Position numbers and translations under genes: made by a program. A stretch of DNA of 36,534 nt, taken from assembly GCA_902826155.1 (NCBI GenBank), contig CADEDU010000002.1:168766-205299 (forward strand). Direction: 5' to 3'. This DNA comes from an uncultured beta proteobacterium. Lineage in GTDB: Bacteria; Pseudomonadota; Gammaproteobacteria; Burkholderiales; SG8-39. The notes beneath the pieces were generated by a model. The model saw nothing but the letters and a program-made list of their open reading frames with translations, had not been told where the DNA came from and searched no databases. Below are positions 9,125 to 16,682 of the stretch, in pieces. Positions within the stretch are counted from its first letter, which is position 1. Every line of letters begins with the position of its first letter.

Positions 9125-11041
9125 TCACGGAAGAGAGCTGCTCGTAGCCGGTCGAAGGGTCGCAGCGGACCTGTCGCGCGAAGGCGCGAACATGCCTGTC
9201 GTAGACTCGCGGAGAGCAATCCTCTCTAGTCGCCGCGCTATAGTCTCACAGAGACTATAGCGCTCTGGATTCTCCGCAGCCATCCGATCCAATTCATTGG
9301 TCAACTCAGCTACCAATCTTGGATACATCGTGCCGAATCGAACCGCATGTTCCTCTGCCGCGGCAAAGTCCCCCGCCATTGCATCCAGCAGTGGCTGCTG
9401 ACGCGCCACGACTGGGATAGCCGCGAACTGCAACGCACGAAAGTTAACTTCGCGATCGTCAGCAATAGTTGCGTCTGTCATGTCGAAAAAGGTCGTACGA
9501 CCGAGTTCGACGTAGTGACCAAAGGGCGAACTAACGTGCGCAGCCAATGCAAGAAACCCCTCTCTCAATTTTTCTGGATTGACGCCACGCACCGTTCGCT
9601 CGGGATACAGCCAAGCACGCACAATCTCGTACGTGCCGACATGATTGACTAGTGTGACCCCGCCGATCAGAACCAAAGCCGAAGTCAATACGCGCACTGT
9701 TCTGGGCATGGTCACTCGAAGGCCATTGACGGACCCCAAACCAAGTACAAGCGCAGCAATCGAGAGAAATTGCCCGTGCCACAGGGGATACTCAACAAGG
9801 CTATGAACAAGTTGAATGCCGACAACCGCGCCAATCCATATCCAGGCTGCATCCGGCTGACCACCGTTGCTTCTTATCCAGTTCCGCCCCCAAAGAGCAA
9901 GCCCGCCAACCACGATCGCTGCACCAAGCATCCCCGTCTCTGCGAGGAGCTGCATGACCAGGTTGTGCGAATTGCGTTCGTACGGAAGTACCCCCAAGTC
10001 ACCGATTGGTTGACCGTTCATGTAGAGATCAAAAGCGAAGTTGCCGACGCCTACCCCAAAAAACGGAGCGGACATGAACATTCGCATTGCCTCTGACCAT
10101 AGGTATATCCGTTGGGCGATAGTGTCTGCTCCTTCGCCCGTGAGTCCCATCCGACCAATCGCCGTGAACTTCGGAACATCTAGGGACGCCCAGTCGTGCA
10201 AATACGGAAGCGTCAGCTGCAACACCATGGTACCGAACAGAATGATGACGTAGCTACGCAGCGCAAGCGTCCCTAATGGTGATGTCACTTTTCGCGATGC
10301 GAACCAGGTGACCCCCACTGCAACAAGCAAGCAAAGCAATCCGATTCGGGACCCCGACAAAGCTCCAGCCCAGATGAGTAGAAATGCCGCCGGAGTCACC
10401 CAGAAACTGCGGAGTACGCGGTCTGTCCGGAGATACACCAAGGAACATAGTCCCACGGCTAACAGGTTCGCAAACTGATTGGCCTGCGCCAAATTTCCCG
10501 TCGCACGCCCCCCAATCATTGGAAAGACGTAGTCGACTGACAGGAACCCCGGGAAGTAGAACTGCCCCATCGCGCAAAGGGCATTGCCGATCGCGGCGAG
10601 TGCGAGCGCACTCGCCAACAGCCTGACCCCAAACCGTAGCCCCCACCGCGCTCGAATCTCTACTCCCACCATGACTAGAGCGCTCGCCCACGTTGAGTAA
10701 AGTACTACGGACACAGCCAACTGAGGATAAGCGTGAGTTCGCAACCGAGTCGCGATCAGAACGACTACGGCGAAGAAGCCCAAGACGATCGTCATTGTCG
10801 GGATCGTTGTCATGCCGCCTCGCATGAACACAAGTCCGATTATCGCGAGCAGTCCCAAGCCAATTGCCAACGCTTCCTCAACAAATGTTGGAATTGGTTC
10901 GAGATGGATTGGGTTTAGAAACGGAGCTATCCCGATCAGCGCAATCGCAACGACGGAGAGTCCTGCACCCAGTGAATCCATCCAAATTCGACTTGCCCAT
11001 CGGTTCGTGGCTCTGGGAAGCACGCGGCAATTCTGGCTCAT
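9125..11041 (-). CDS. PglL-type pilin O-oligosaccharyltransferase / O-antigen ligase family protein
   Basis: Polytopic inner-membrane protein of 638 residues with about ten or more hydrophobic segments. The segment GRATGNLAQANQFANLLAVG and the large-loop histidine motif RNSHNLVMQLLAETGMLG match the PglL branch of the Wzy/WaaL superfamily. These enzymes transfer a lipid-linked glycan to serine or threonine of pilins in the periplasm. The C-terminal approximately 170 residues are soluble and periplasmic-like. The gene follows the type IV pilin gene on the same strand with a terminator between them, an arrangement like pilin/pilin-glycosylase pairs elsewhere. GC is about 52-57% in sampled lines, lower than the flanks. 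WaaL-type ligase activity is the alternative, but the neighbouring pilin favours PglL. A second in-frame ATG about 20 codons in cannot be excluded as start. Confidence 0.88.
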   Translation of the reverse strand: MSQNCRVLPRATNRWASRIWMDSLGAGLSVVAIALIGIAPFLNPIHLEPIPTFVEEALAIGLGLLAIIGLVFMRGGMTTIPTMTIVLGFFAVVVLIATRLRTHAYPQLAVSVVLYSTWASALVMVGVEIRARWGLRFGVRLLASALALAAIGNALCAMGQFYFPGFLSVDYVFPMIGGRATGNLAQANQFANLLAVGLCSLVYLRTDRVLRSFWVTPAAFLLIWAGALSGSRIGLLCLLVAVGVTWFASRKVTSPLGTLALRSYVIILFGTMVLQLTLPYLHDWASLDVPKFTAIGRMGLTGEGADTIAQRIYLWSEAMRMFMSAPFFGVGVGNFAFDLYMNGQPIGDLGVLPYERNSHNLVMQLLAETGMLGAAIVVGGLALWGRNWIRSNGGQPDAAWIWIGAVVGIQLVHSLVEYPLWHGQFLSIAALVLGLGSVNGLRVTMPRTVRVLTSALVLIGGVTLVNHVGTYEIVRAWLYPERTVRGVNPEKLREGFLALAAHVSSPFGHYVELGRTTFFDMTDATIADDREVNFRALQFAAIPVVARQQPLLDAMAGDFAAAEEHAVRFGTMYPRLVAELTNELDRMAAENPERYSLCETIARRLERIALRESTTGMFAPSRDRSAATLRPATSSSLP

Positions 11042-11062
11042 AGATTCAAGGGGAAGTTAGTT

Positions 11063-11114
11063 GTGATCTCTCGCGTCGGTCACAAGGCGTGATCTCTCGC
11101 GTCTGGCACAAAGC
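11063..11114. repeat. 26-bp direct tandem duplication
   Basis: Two adjacent copies at 11063-11088 and 11089-11114 both begin GTGATCTCTCGCGTC and end with CACAA-GC. They differ at only a few positions in the second half. They lie between the pilin terminator and the pglL start, where a pglL promoter or leader would be expected. Confidence 0.85.
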
Positions 11115-11128
11115 GATTCTTATTATCG

Positions 11129-11169
11129 AAAAAAAACGAGCGCTGCCCGGAAGTTCCGGTGCAGCGCTC
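11129..11169 (-). terminator. Strong intrinsic terminator of the pilin gene
   Basis: On the minus strand, GAGCGCTGC (11169-11161) pairs with GCAGCGCTC (11146-11138). The apex is an inner CCGGAA/TTCCGG stem (11147-11152 with 11154-11159). It is followed by eight consecutive T residues on the transcript strand (complement of 11129-11136). It begins 32 bases after the pilin stop codon and separates the pilin gene from pglL. Confidence 0.93.
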
Positions 11170-11200
11170 TGGTGCAGAACTAGACTGCGAGTATTTCTTG

Positions 11201-11647
11201 TTACACGCCTGTCTTCGAACGGGTGCAACCGCCACCGGTAACAGCAGTCCACTGGATAGCCGAAGCAGTCGAACCACCTGCAGCCGTCATCGTAACTGTA
11301 CAGGTGCCTGCCGACGCAGTCCCCGTAAGAACCAGCGTGGTACCGTTCCACACGGCGCTCGTCAGGTGCGTACCAGAAACAGTGGCAGAGGGAATGAAGT
11401 TGTTGGTGTTAAGCGCAGCGTTAGACGTACATGCCGCGGCCGCCATATTGCCATCGTTGACTTGCGCACACTCGGCAATGCCTTGCTTGAGCTGACCGAT
11501 GCGCTGGAAGTTGTCAGTCCACCGCGCACGCGTCACATAGTCCTGATACTGCGGAATCGCGATGGCGGCCAGGATACCGATGATCGCAACCACGATCATC
11601 AATTCGATCAGGGTGAAGCCCTTCTGTACTGCTCGCTTGACTTGCAT
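11201..11647 (-). CDS. pilA: Type IV major pilin (type IVa)
   Basis: Type IV pilin precursor of 148 residues. The leader is short and basic ([10 protein letters not shown]). Prepilin peptidase should cleave after G10, leaving F11 as the first mature residue and E15 as the conserved fifth-position glutamate of [20 protein letters not shown]. The body has four cysteines (C60, C73, C116, C141); the last two fit the C-terminal disulfide loop of type IVa pilins. An AGGAG site lies seven bases before the ATG, a sigma-54 promoter is at 11707-11722 and a strong terminator follows, so this is a monocistronic, highly expressed unit. The pglL gene downstream suggests O-glycosylation. GC in a sampled line is about 55%, lower than the surroundings. 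No pilC, pilD or pilM-Q is present in the window. Confidence 0.95.
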   Translation of the reverse strand: MQVKRAVQKGFTLIELMIVVAIIGILAAIAIPQYQDYVTRARWTDNFQRIGQLKQGIAECAQVNDGNMAAAACTSNAALNTNNFIPSATVSGTHLTSAVWNGTTLVLTGTASAGTCTVTMTAAGGSTASAIQWTAVTGGGCTRSKTGV

Positions 11648-11706
11648 GTGCTACTCCTCGCTGGTTTGTCGGGTGGCGTCCGATATTTTTCAGACAAGTT
11701 CTCTAA

Positions 11707-11722
11707 CGCAACCGGTGTGCCA
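11707..11722 (-). promoter_or_regulatory. Sigma-54 promoter of the pilin gene
   Basis: The minus strand reads TGGCAC-ACCGG-TTGC-G, matching the -24/-12 consensus TGGCAC-N5-TTGC with the required ten bases between GG and GC. The predicted transcription start is near 11696, giving an untranslated leader of about 49 bases before the pilin ATG at 11647. Sigma-54 control through PilR is known for pilA in Pseudomonas and relatives; no pilR/pilS is in this window. Confidence 0.85.
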
Positions 11723-12021
11723 GGATGGTGGCGGCGAGGTCCAAGGACGGCCACAGCGCCCATTCTTGAGCCCTCGGGGCGCAGCCAGTGCGCAGTAAGT
11801 CGCACCATTGCGGTCTGTCGACCACGATTTCGTGTGATGAGGCACGACGGGCGGTCACGCGGAAGGGACGAAATTCGTCCATCCATTGCGCAGCGGGTCA
11901 GACCTGCCGTGAATACTTCCCGTATCGCGACCTGAACGCGCGCAGGCCAACCCAGTCGGAGCCATGCGAGGCCGTGGCGGCTGCCGCAGGAGTTGCCGCC
12001 GAACTGGTCACACCCGAGCGC

Positions 12022-12044
12022 GCGCGAGTCCGCGAGGACTGCGC
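12022..12044 (-). terminator. Terminator-like hairpin after HD-GYP gene
   Basis: GCGC-g-AGTCC (12022-12031) pairs with GGACT-GCGC (12036-12044) around a four-base GCGA loop, with one bulged base. It lies 24 bases after the HD-GYP stop codon. There is no U tract, so it may be a transcript-end stabiliser rather than a complete intrinsic terminator. Confidence 0.35.
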
Positions 12045-12067
12045 AATCCGTCACGATGCGGTCGGGA

Positions 12068-13774
12068 CTACGGTCGGTAGCCCGGAATCGCCGCCTCGTC
12101 GACCTCGTCGATCTGCTCGGGCTCGACGTACTCGATCGCGTACTGCAGATACACCTTCTCGCGCACGAATACATCGAACAGATCGGGGTCGATATGGCCC
12201 TTGAGGCACATGCTGCCCAGGATCGTTACCGCCTCCGAGAGCGTCTTGCCCTTCTTGTACGGGCGATCGGGTGCGGTCAGCGCCTCAAAAACGTCGGCGA
12301 TGGCCATGATCCGCGCCTGCACCGGCATCTCGGCGCCCGTCAGGCCACGTGGGTACCCTTTGCCGTCCATGCGCTCGTGATGCGCTCCAGCGTAAGCAGG
12401 CACGTTGGCGAGATGCTTCGGCCACGGCAGCGCCTCGAGCATCCGGATGGTGGAGTCGATGTGACTGTTGATAGTGCGGCGCTCGGCATCGGTGAGCGTG
12501 CCGTACCGCACCGTGAGGCACTCGACCTCATCGACCTTCAGGATGGTCAGGCATTCGCCGTCATTCCCTCGGAAGGAGTACCGCGCCGCGATCTCGCGCA
12601 CACGATTGCGGTCGGATTCGGGCATCGACTCCGCACCCAAATTCGCACATCGAAGGAACTTGCTGTCCTCGTCGATCTCAGCAAGCGTCGACGCGAGTGC
12701 CGCGTCGATCGTGTCGAGGCGAGCGATGCGCTCGTCCTCCGACCACTTGCGATCCCGTTCGACCGCAAGCCTGGCCTCCAATGCGGCGATGCGGGCGTCG
12801 CGCTTGAGCACTTCGAATCGCGCATCGACGAGATGAATGCGATCGAAGATACCTTCGAGCTTCGAGGCCTTGTCCACTACGTGGACCGGCGTCGTGATCT
12901 TGCCGCAGTCGTGCAGCATGCCGGCGATGCGTAGTTCGTAGCGATCGCGCTCGGTCATGCGAAAACACGCGAGCCCCCCGCGCTCAGTACGATTGGCTGC
13001 CTCGGCGAGCAGCATCGTGAGCACCGGCACGCGCTGACAATGTCCGCCGGTGTAGGGCGACTTCTCGTCGATCGCGGCATTGATGAGCGTGATCAGCGAT
13101 TCGAACAGCTTCTCCAACTGCACCAGCAGCCGCTGATTGGTGAGCGCCAGGGCCGCCTGTGATGCGAGCGACTCGGCGACGCGCTGCTCGGTCTGCCCGA
13201 AGGCGGTCACCTTGCCCGTGGCGGCGCTGATGCAATTGATGAGCTGCATCACCCCTATGAGTTCGCCGTCGTGCGCGACGATCGGAGCGATCAGCAATGA
13301 CCGCGAGTGATAGCGGGTGAGCCGGTCGAACTCCTCGGTCCCCGGGGATGAGAAACCAGCCAGGCGACTCAGATCGGTGATGTTGATGAGTTCGCCCGCG
13401 GTCGCTGCGGAAACGGTCGCGTTGTACCTGGCGGCATCGACCGTCATATCGAGGGAAATCGAAGCAATGTCGAGCCCGCGCGCGCTCGAGCTGCCGAAGC
13501 GCACGCCCAACGACTCGGCGCATGCCACAGCCAGACGCAATACGCGTCGCCCGCCCTCCTCTTCCACCAGATACACCGCTCCGGCGTCAGCGCCCGTGAC
13601 TCGTTGCGCCGCATCGAGCACGCGCTCGAGCAGTCGCACCTGGTCGCGCTCGACCGCGAGCATCGATCCGACGTCGTTGAGGTGTTCGAGCTGCTCGTGC
13701 GGACGTACGGCCGCCTGCGGCGCACGGAACGCGGTGAACACGCCCGTGCGATCGGACTGCAGCACGTCGTTCAT
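12068..13774 (-). CDS. GAF / HD-GYP domain phosphodiesterase
   Basis: Cytoplasmic protein of 568 residues without membrane segments. The N-terminal GAF domain spans about 45-215 and ends LIGVMQLINCIS. The C-terminal HD-GYP domain starts with YTGGHCQRV and has the metal-binding pair H288-D289 (MLHDCGK). The second motif is H465-H466-E467 to Y474-P475 (HHERMDGKGYP), followed by IMAIADVFEALTAPDRPYKK. HD-GYP proteins of this kind hydrolyse c-di-GMP. A predicted charged helical insertion of about 100 residues lies between the HD and GYP halves and is longer than usual. The gene is 32 bases behind the GAF-containing PilB/GspE-type ATPase gene and is probably co-transcribed with it. The substrate assignment is inferred from the intact HD and GYP motifs. 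Confidence 0.92.
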   Translation of the reverse strand: MNDVLQSDRTGVFTAFRAPQAAVRPHEQLEHLNDVGSMLAVERDQVRLLERVLDAAQRVTGADAGAVYLVEEEGGRRVLRLAVACAESLGVRFGSSSARGLDIASISLDMTVDAARYNATVSAATAGELINITDLSRLAGFSSPGTEEFDRLTRYHSRSLLIAPIVAHDGELIGVMQLINCISAATGKVTAFGQTEQRVAESLASQAALALTNQRLLVQLEKLFESLITLINAAIDEKSPYTGGHCQRVPVLTMLLAEAANRTERGGLACFRMTERDRYELRIAGMLHDCGKITTPVHVVDKASKLEGIFDRIHLVDARFEVLKRDARIAALEARLAVERDRKWSEDERIARLDTIDAALASTLAEIDEDSKFLRCANLGAESMPESDRNRVREIAARYSFRGNDGECLTILKVDEVECLTVRYGTLTDAERRTINSHIDSTIRMLEALPWPKHLANVPAYAGAHHERMDGKGYPRGLTGAEMPVQARIMAIADVFEALTAPDRPYKKGKTLSEAVTILGSMCLKGHIDPDLFDVFVREKVYLQYAIEYVEPEQIDEVDEAAIPGYRP

Positions 13775-13806
13775 CGGTAAGTCGCGGCGTGCGCGCGGCT
13801 AGTCGG

Positions 13807-16188
13807 TTACTTGATACAGACGGCGCGCACCTGTGCCAGGTCGGTGATGCCCTGCAGCACTTTCTCGATGCCATCCATCTTCAGGGTCCGCATGCCGTCC
13901 TCCAGCCCGGCCGCGAGAATCTGTGCCACACGCGCCCCTTCCTGAATCAGCTTCTTCACCTCGTCGGTACCGACCAGCAACTCGTGCAAACCGACGCGGC
14001 CCTTGTAGCCCGAACCACCGCAGATCTCGCACCCGACTTTCTCGTAGACGACGAACTGCCCCTTGTCGTTACCGAACGATTTCAGCCATCCGGCTTTGAC
14101 CTGTTCGATCGCCTTGGCCTTGTCCTTCTGGAACGTCTCGGTGTTGAGGAGTTCCGAACAGTATTCCTTCATCAGGATGTCGATCTCTTCGGGGCTCGCC
14201 GGATGCGGCTTCTTGCAGGTGCCGCACAGGCGCTTGGCCAAGCGCTGCGCCAGCACGCCGAGCAGCGCATCGGAGAAGTTGAACGGATCCATGCCCATGT
14301 CGAGCAGACGGATGATGCTCTCCGGCGCGCTGTTGGTGTGCAAGGTAGCAAGCACCAGGTGACCGGTGAGCGAGGCCTCGATTCCGATCGACGTCGTCTC
14401 CTTGTCGCGCATCTCACCGACCATGATGATGTCCGGATCGGCACGCAGAAACGCCCGCATCACGGTGGCGAAGTCCAGGCCCGCTTTGCGATTGACCTGC
14501 ACCTGGCGCAAACCCTTTTGCGTGATCTCGACCGGGTCCTCGGCGGTCCAGATCTTGGTGTCGGATTGATTCAGGTGCTTGAGCACCGAATGCAGCGTCG
14601 TGGTCTTGCCTGAACCGGTCGGGCCGCACACGAAGAACAGACCGTACGGTTTGGAGATCGTGCTGAGCAAGCGCTCCTGATTGATCTTGGAGAGTGCCAG
14701 CTTGTCGATCGGAATCGGCTCGCCCGCAGCGAGGATACGCATGACGACATCTTCAACGCCGCCTGCGACCGGAATCGTTGCCACGCGCAACTCGATATCG
14801 AGCGGGCCAAAGCGCTTGAACTTGATCTTGCCGTCCTGCGGCTTGCGACGCTCGGAGATGTCGAGGTCGCACATGATCTTGATGCGCGCCACCATCGCCG
14901 GGCGGTAGGTCGCCGGAATCTCCAGGTACGGCACGAGCGAACCGTCCTTGCGGAGGCGGATCTCGGTCTTCGATTTGCCCGGGTACGACTCGATGTGAAT
15001 GTCGGACGAGCCCTGCTGGTAGGCGTCGTAGATGATCTTGTTGACCAGCTTGACGACTTCGTTGTCACCCGCAGCCGAGACGTCGCTGACGTCGACGAGT
15101 TCGTCTTCACTCTCCTCGGCATTGGCGAGCAGATCGCCGATGTCCTCCACGCCCTGCGTCGCACCGTAGAACAGGTCTACGGTCTGGATGAACTCCTTGC
15201 GGGTGGTGACGAAGTAGCTGATCTTCGACTTGCCCAGAACGTTCTGCGGGACCCTCGAAGCGTTCACCCGCTCCGGGTCGAGCGCGAGAATCTTGACGCC
15301 CTCCTTGTCCTCGTCGAACGGTACCCAGCCGTTGCCCACCACATATTCGCGCGGCAGGTTCCTGATGAGATCCATCGGCTTGACGCGGTCGCCGCGGAAC
15401 GCTTCGTACGGAACCCCGAAGAACTTCGACAGTGCCGCGCCGATCGCCGGCAGTGCGACCTTGTGTTCGCCGACCAGCAGATCCTCGAGATCGACGTTGC
15501 CGTTGCGGGCGGCCTGATTGAGTTGTTCGTACTGCTCGGCGGTCATCACTGCGTCGACGACCAGTCCCTCGTACTTCGACTTTAGGATCGGGCCTCTGGC
15601 GCCATCGCCGATCCGTCGCGAGCCGAGCGCCACGGCGACGCCGACCGATTTGCATACTTCCTGAAGTCCATCGACCGCGAGCGGGCCGAACGGCAATGAC
15701 GACTTGTTGTTGATGAGCTGGATCACGCCCATCAGATCGTTGCCCGGCGGCAGCAGCACCGGCGCGGCCAGCATCTGCACGCTCCGGTAGCCGGTGCGGC
15801 GGTCTACTTCGCGCAGGAAGCGCAGCTTGGCGCTGTAGCGGCGCAGCTCGTCGTCGTCGTAGGCGTCCTTGATGTTGACGACCTGCTTGGAGAGCGCGAC
15901 GTAGCCGGCGATCGAGTGCTCTCCGATCGGCAGCTTCAGATCCTTGAACGAGTGCAGGCCGGTCTTGAGCCGCGAGACGATGGAGACCTTGTCGTCACCC
16001 ACCGAGTAGTAGGTGAGGCGATCGGCATTGAACAGCTGCAGCAGCTCCGGACTCACCTCCTGGAGCACGCGCTCGATGTTACGCGCCGACTGTATCCGCT
16101 CGATGACCGATTGCAGGCTCTTGCGGAACGCGAGCTTCGCGTTCTGATCCTGCGACACGGCGCCCAAGCTGCTCGTTGCCGTACTCAT
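13807..16188 (-). CDS. GAF-containing PilB/GspE-type assembly ATPase
   Basis: Secretion/pilus assembly ATPase of 793 residues from the ATG at 16188, preceded by a GGGGA tract; an in-frame GTG at 16236 is a less likely start. An N-terminal GAF domain (about 30-185) is unusual for this family and ends LINNKSSLPFGPLAVDG. A degenerate GspE N-terminal/MshEN-like region follows (about 205-360). The ATPase core has Walker A GPTGSGKTTT with K528, an Asp-box/Walker B segment RADPDIIMVGEMRD, ATLHTNSAPESI and a tetracysteine zinc site (CGTC and CEICGGSGYKGR). Such ATPases power pilin polymerisation or type II secretion at the inner membrane. No pilC/gspF partner lies in the window, so its membrane platform must be encoded elsewhere. 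Downstream are the GAF/HD-GYP gene and the pilin gene. Confidence 0.92.
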   Translation of the reverse strand: MSTATSSLGAVSQDQNAKLAFRKSLQSVIERIQSARNIERVLQEVSPELLQLFNADRLTYYSVGDDKVSIVSRLKTGLHSFKDLKLPIGEHSIAGYVALSKQVVNIKDAYDDDELRRYSAKLRFLREVDRRTGYRSVQMLAAPVLLPPGNDLMGVIQLINNKSSLPFGPLAVDGLQEVCKSVGVAVALGSRRIGDGARGPILKSKYEGLVVDAVMTAEQYEQLNQAARNGNVDLEDLLVGEHKVALPAIGAALSKFFGVPYEAFRGDRVKPMDLIRNLPREYVVGNGWVPFDEDKEGVKILALDPERVNASRVPQNVLGKSKISYFVTTRKEFIQTVDLFYGATQGVEDIGDLLANAEESEDELVDVSDVSAAGDNEVVKLVNKIIYDAYQQGSSDIHIESYPGKSKTEIRLRKDGSLVPYLEIPATYRPAMVARIKIMCDLDISERRKPQDGKIKFKRFGPLDIELRVATIPVAGGVEDVVMRILAAGEPIPIDKLALSKINQERLLSTISKPYGLFFVCGPTGSGKTTTLHSVLKHLNQSDTKIWTAEDPVEITQKGLRQVQVNRKAGLDFATVMRAFLRADPDIIMVGEMRDKETTSIGIEASLTGHLVLATLHTNSAPESIIRLLDMGMDPFNFSDALLGVLAQRLAKRLCGTCKKPHPASPEEIDILMKEYCSELLNTETFQKDKAKAIEQVKAGWLKSFGNDKGQFVVYEKVGCEICGGSGYKGRVGLHELLVGTDEVKKLIQEGARVAQILAAGLEDGMRTLKMDGIEKVLQGITDLAQVRAVCIK

Positions 16189-16682
16189 GCTCCCATCCCC
16201 GATATCTAGCGTGTGTTCTGGTGTCAGCACGAGCACGCCGGGTCGTCCAGGGTCGAGGCCAACTCGGGATAGGCGCGCTCGTTGCTGTCGGCTTCGCGCC
16301 GGCCCCGGTCATCACTGGTGCCTGCATGACGGGTACGGCGAGAAAGTAGCGAAACCAACGCGGGGGATACAGCAAGTCCTATGCCGAACGAAGTTGGGGG
16401 CTTGATCGGTTACCGCGTTGCCGCTGAACAGCCTGGCGACGTCGACGATCGAGGTGACGGGAGGAAACTGTTCTCGATCGGCCTGTGCGATCGTGCGCAC
16501 GGCCGTGCACGCGACGCTCAGGTCGAACGCGTTCGCGAATTCAACCCGGCGGGCAACGAGAAAACCTGCAGGGATTGCGCGATGCGCAAAGCCGGACCAG
16601 ACCGAATCGAGAGCGGCACGCATCGCGCCGCGTCACATGCCGCGCGCGCCACGGCGCTGCCACGCTGCGAATGCCGCAAACG
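16189..16682. other. Intergenic region between cNMP/rhodanese gene and assembly ATPase gene
   Basis: This 494-base gap separates the upstream signalling genes from the ATPase/HD-GYP pair. It contains no convincing gene. It holds a moderate sigma-54-like sequence at 16371-16386 on the minus strand. The size of the gap suggests a separate promoter for the ATPase/HD-GYP unit. Confidence 0.5.
16371..16386 (-). promoter_or_regulatory. Candidate sigma-54 promoter for assembly ATPase gene
   Basis: The minus strand reads CGGCAT-AGGAC-TTGCT. It has the invariant GG and GC doublets ten bases apart and a full TTGCT -12 element, but two mismatches in the -24 element. The predicted start near 16360 would give a leader of about 170 bases, which is long. 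It is weaker than the pilin promoter. Confidence 0.35.

Larger units (their letters stand above)
11648..12067. other. Intergenic region HD-GYP gene-pilin gene
   Basis: This 420-base gap contains the sigma-54 promoter and pilin leader. It also has an inverted repeat GGACGAA-A-TTCGTCC at 11866-11880, roughly 170 bases upstream of the predicted start, where an enhancer-binding protein such as PilR could bind. A hairpin lies at 12022-12044 just behind the HD-GYP gene. No coding frame here is convincing. Confidence 0.6.

Noticed and set aside
16312..16623. 103-residue minus-strand frame in the gap before the assembly ATPase gene
   Set aside because: No start signal, no homology I recognise, and an irregular composition; the gap is better explained as a regulatory region.
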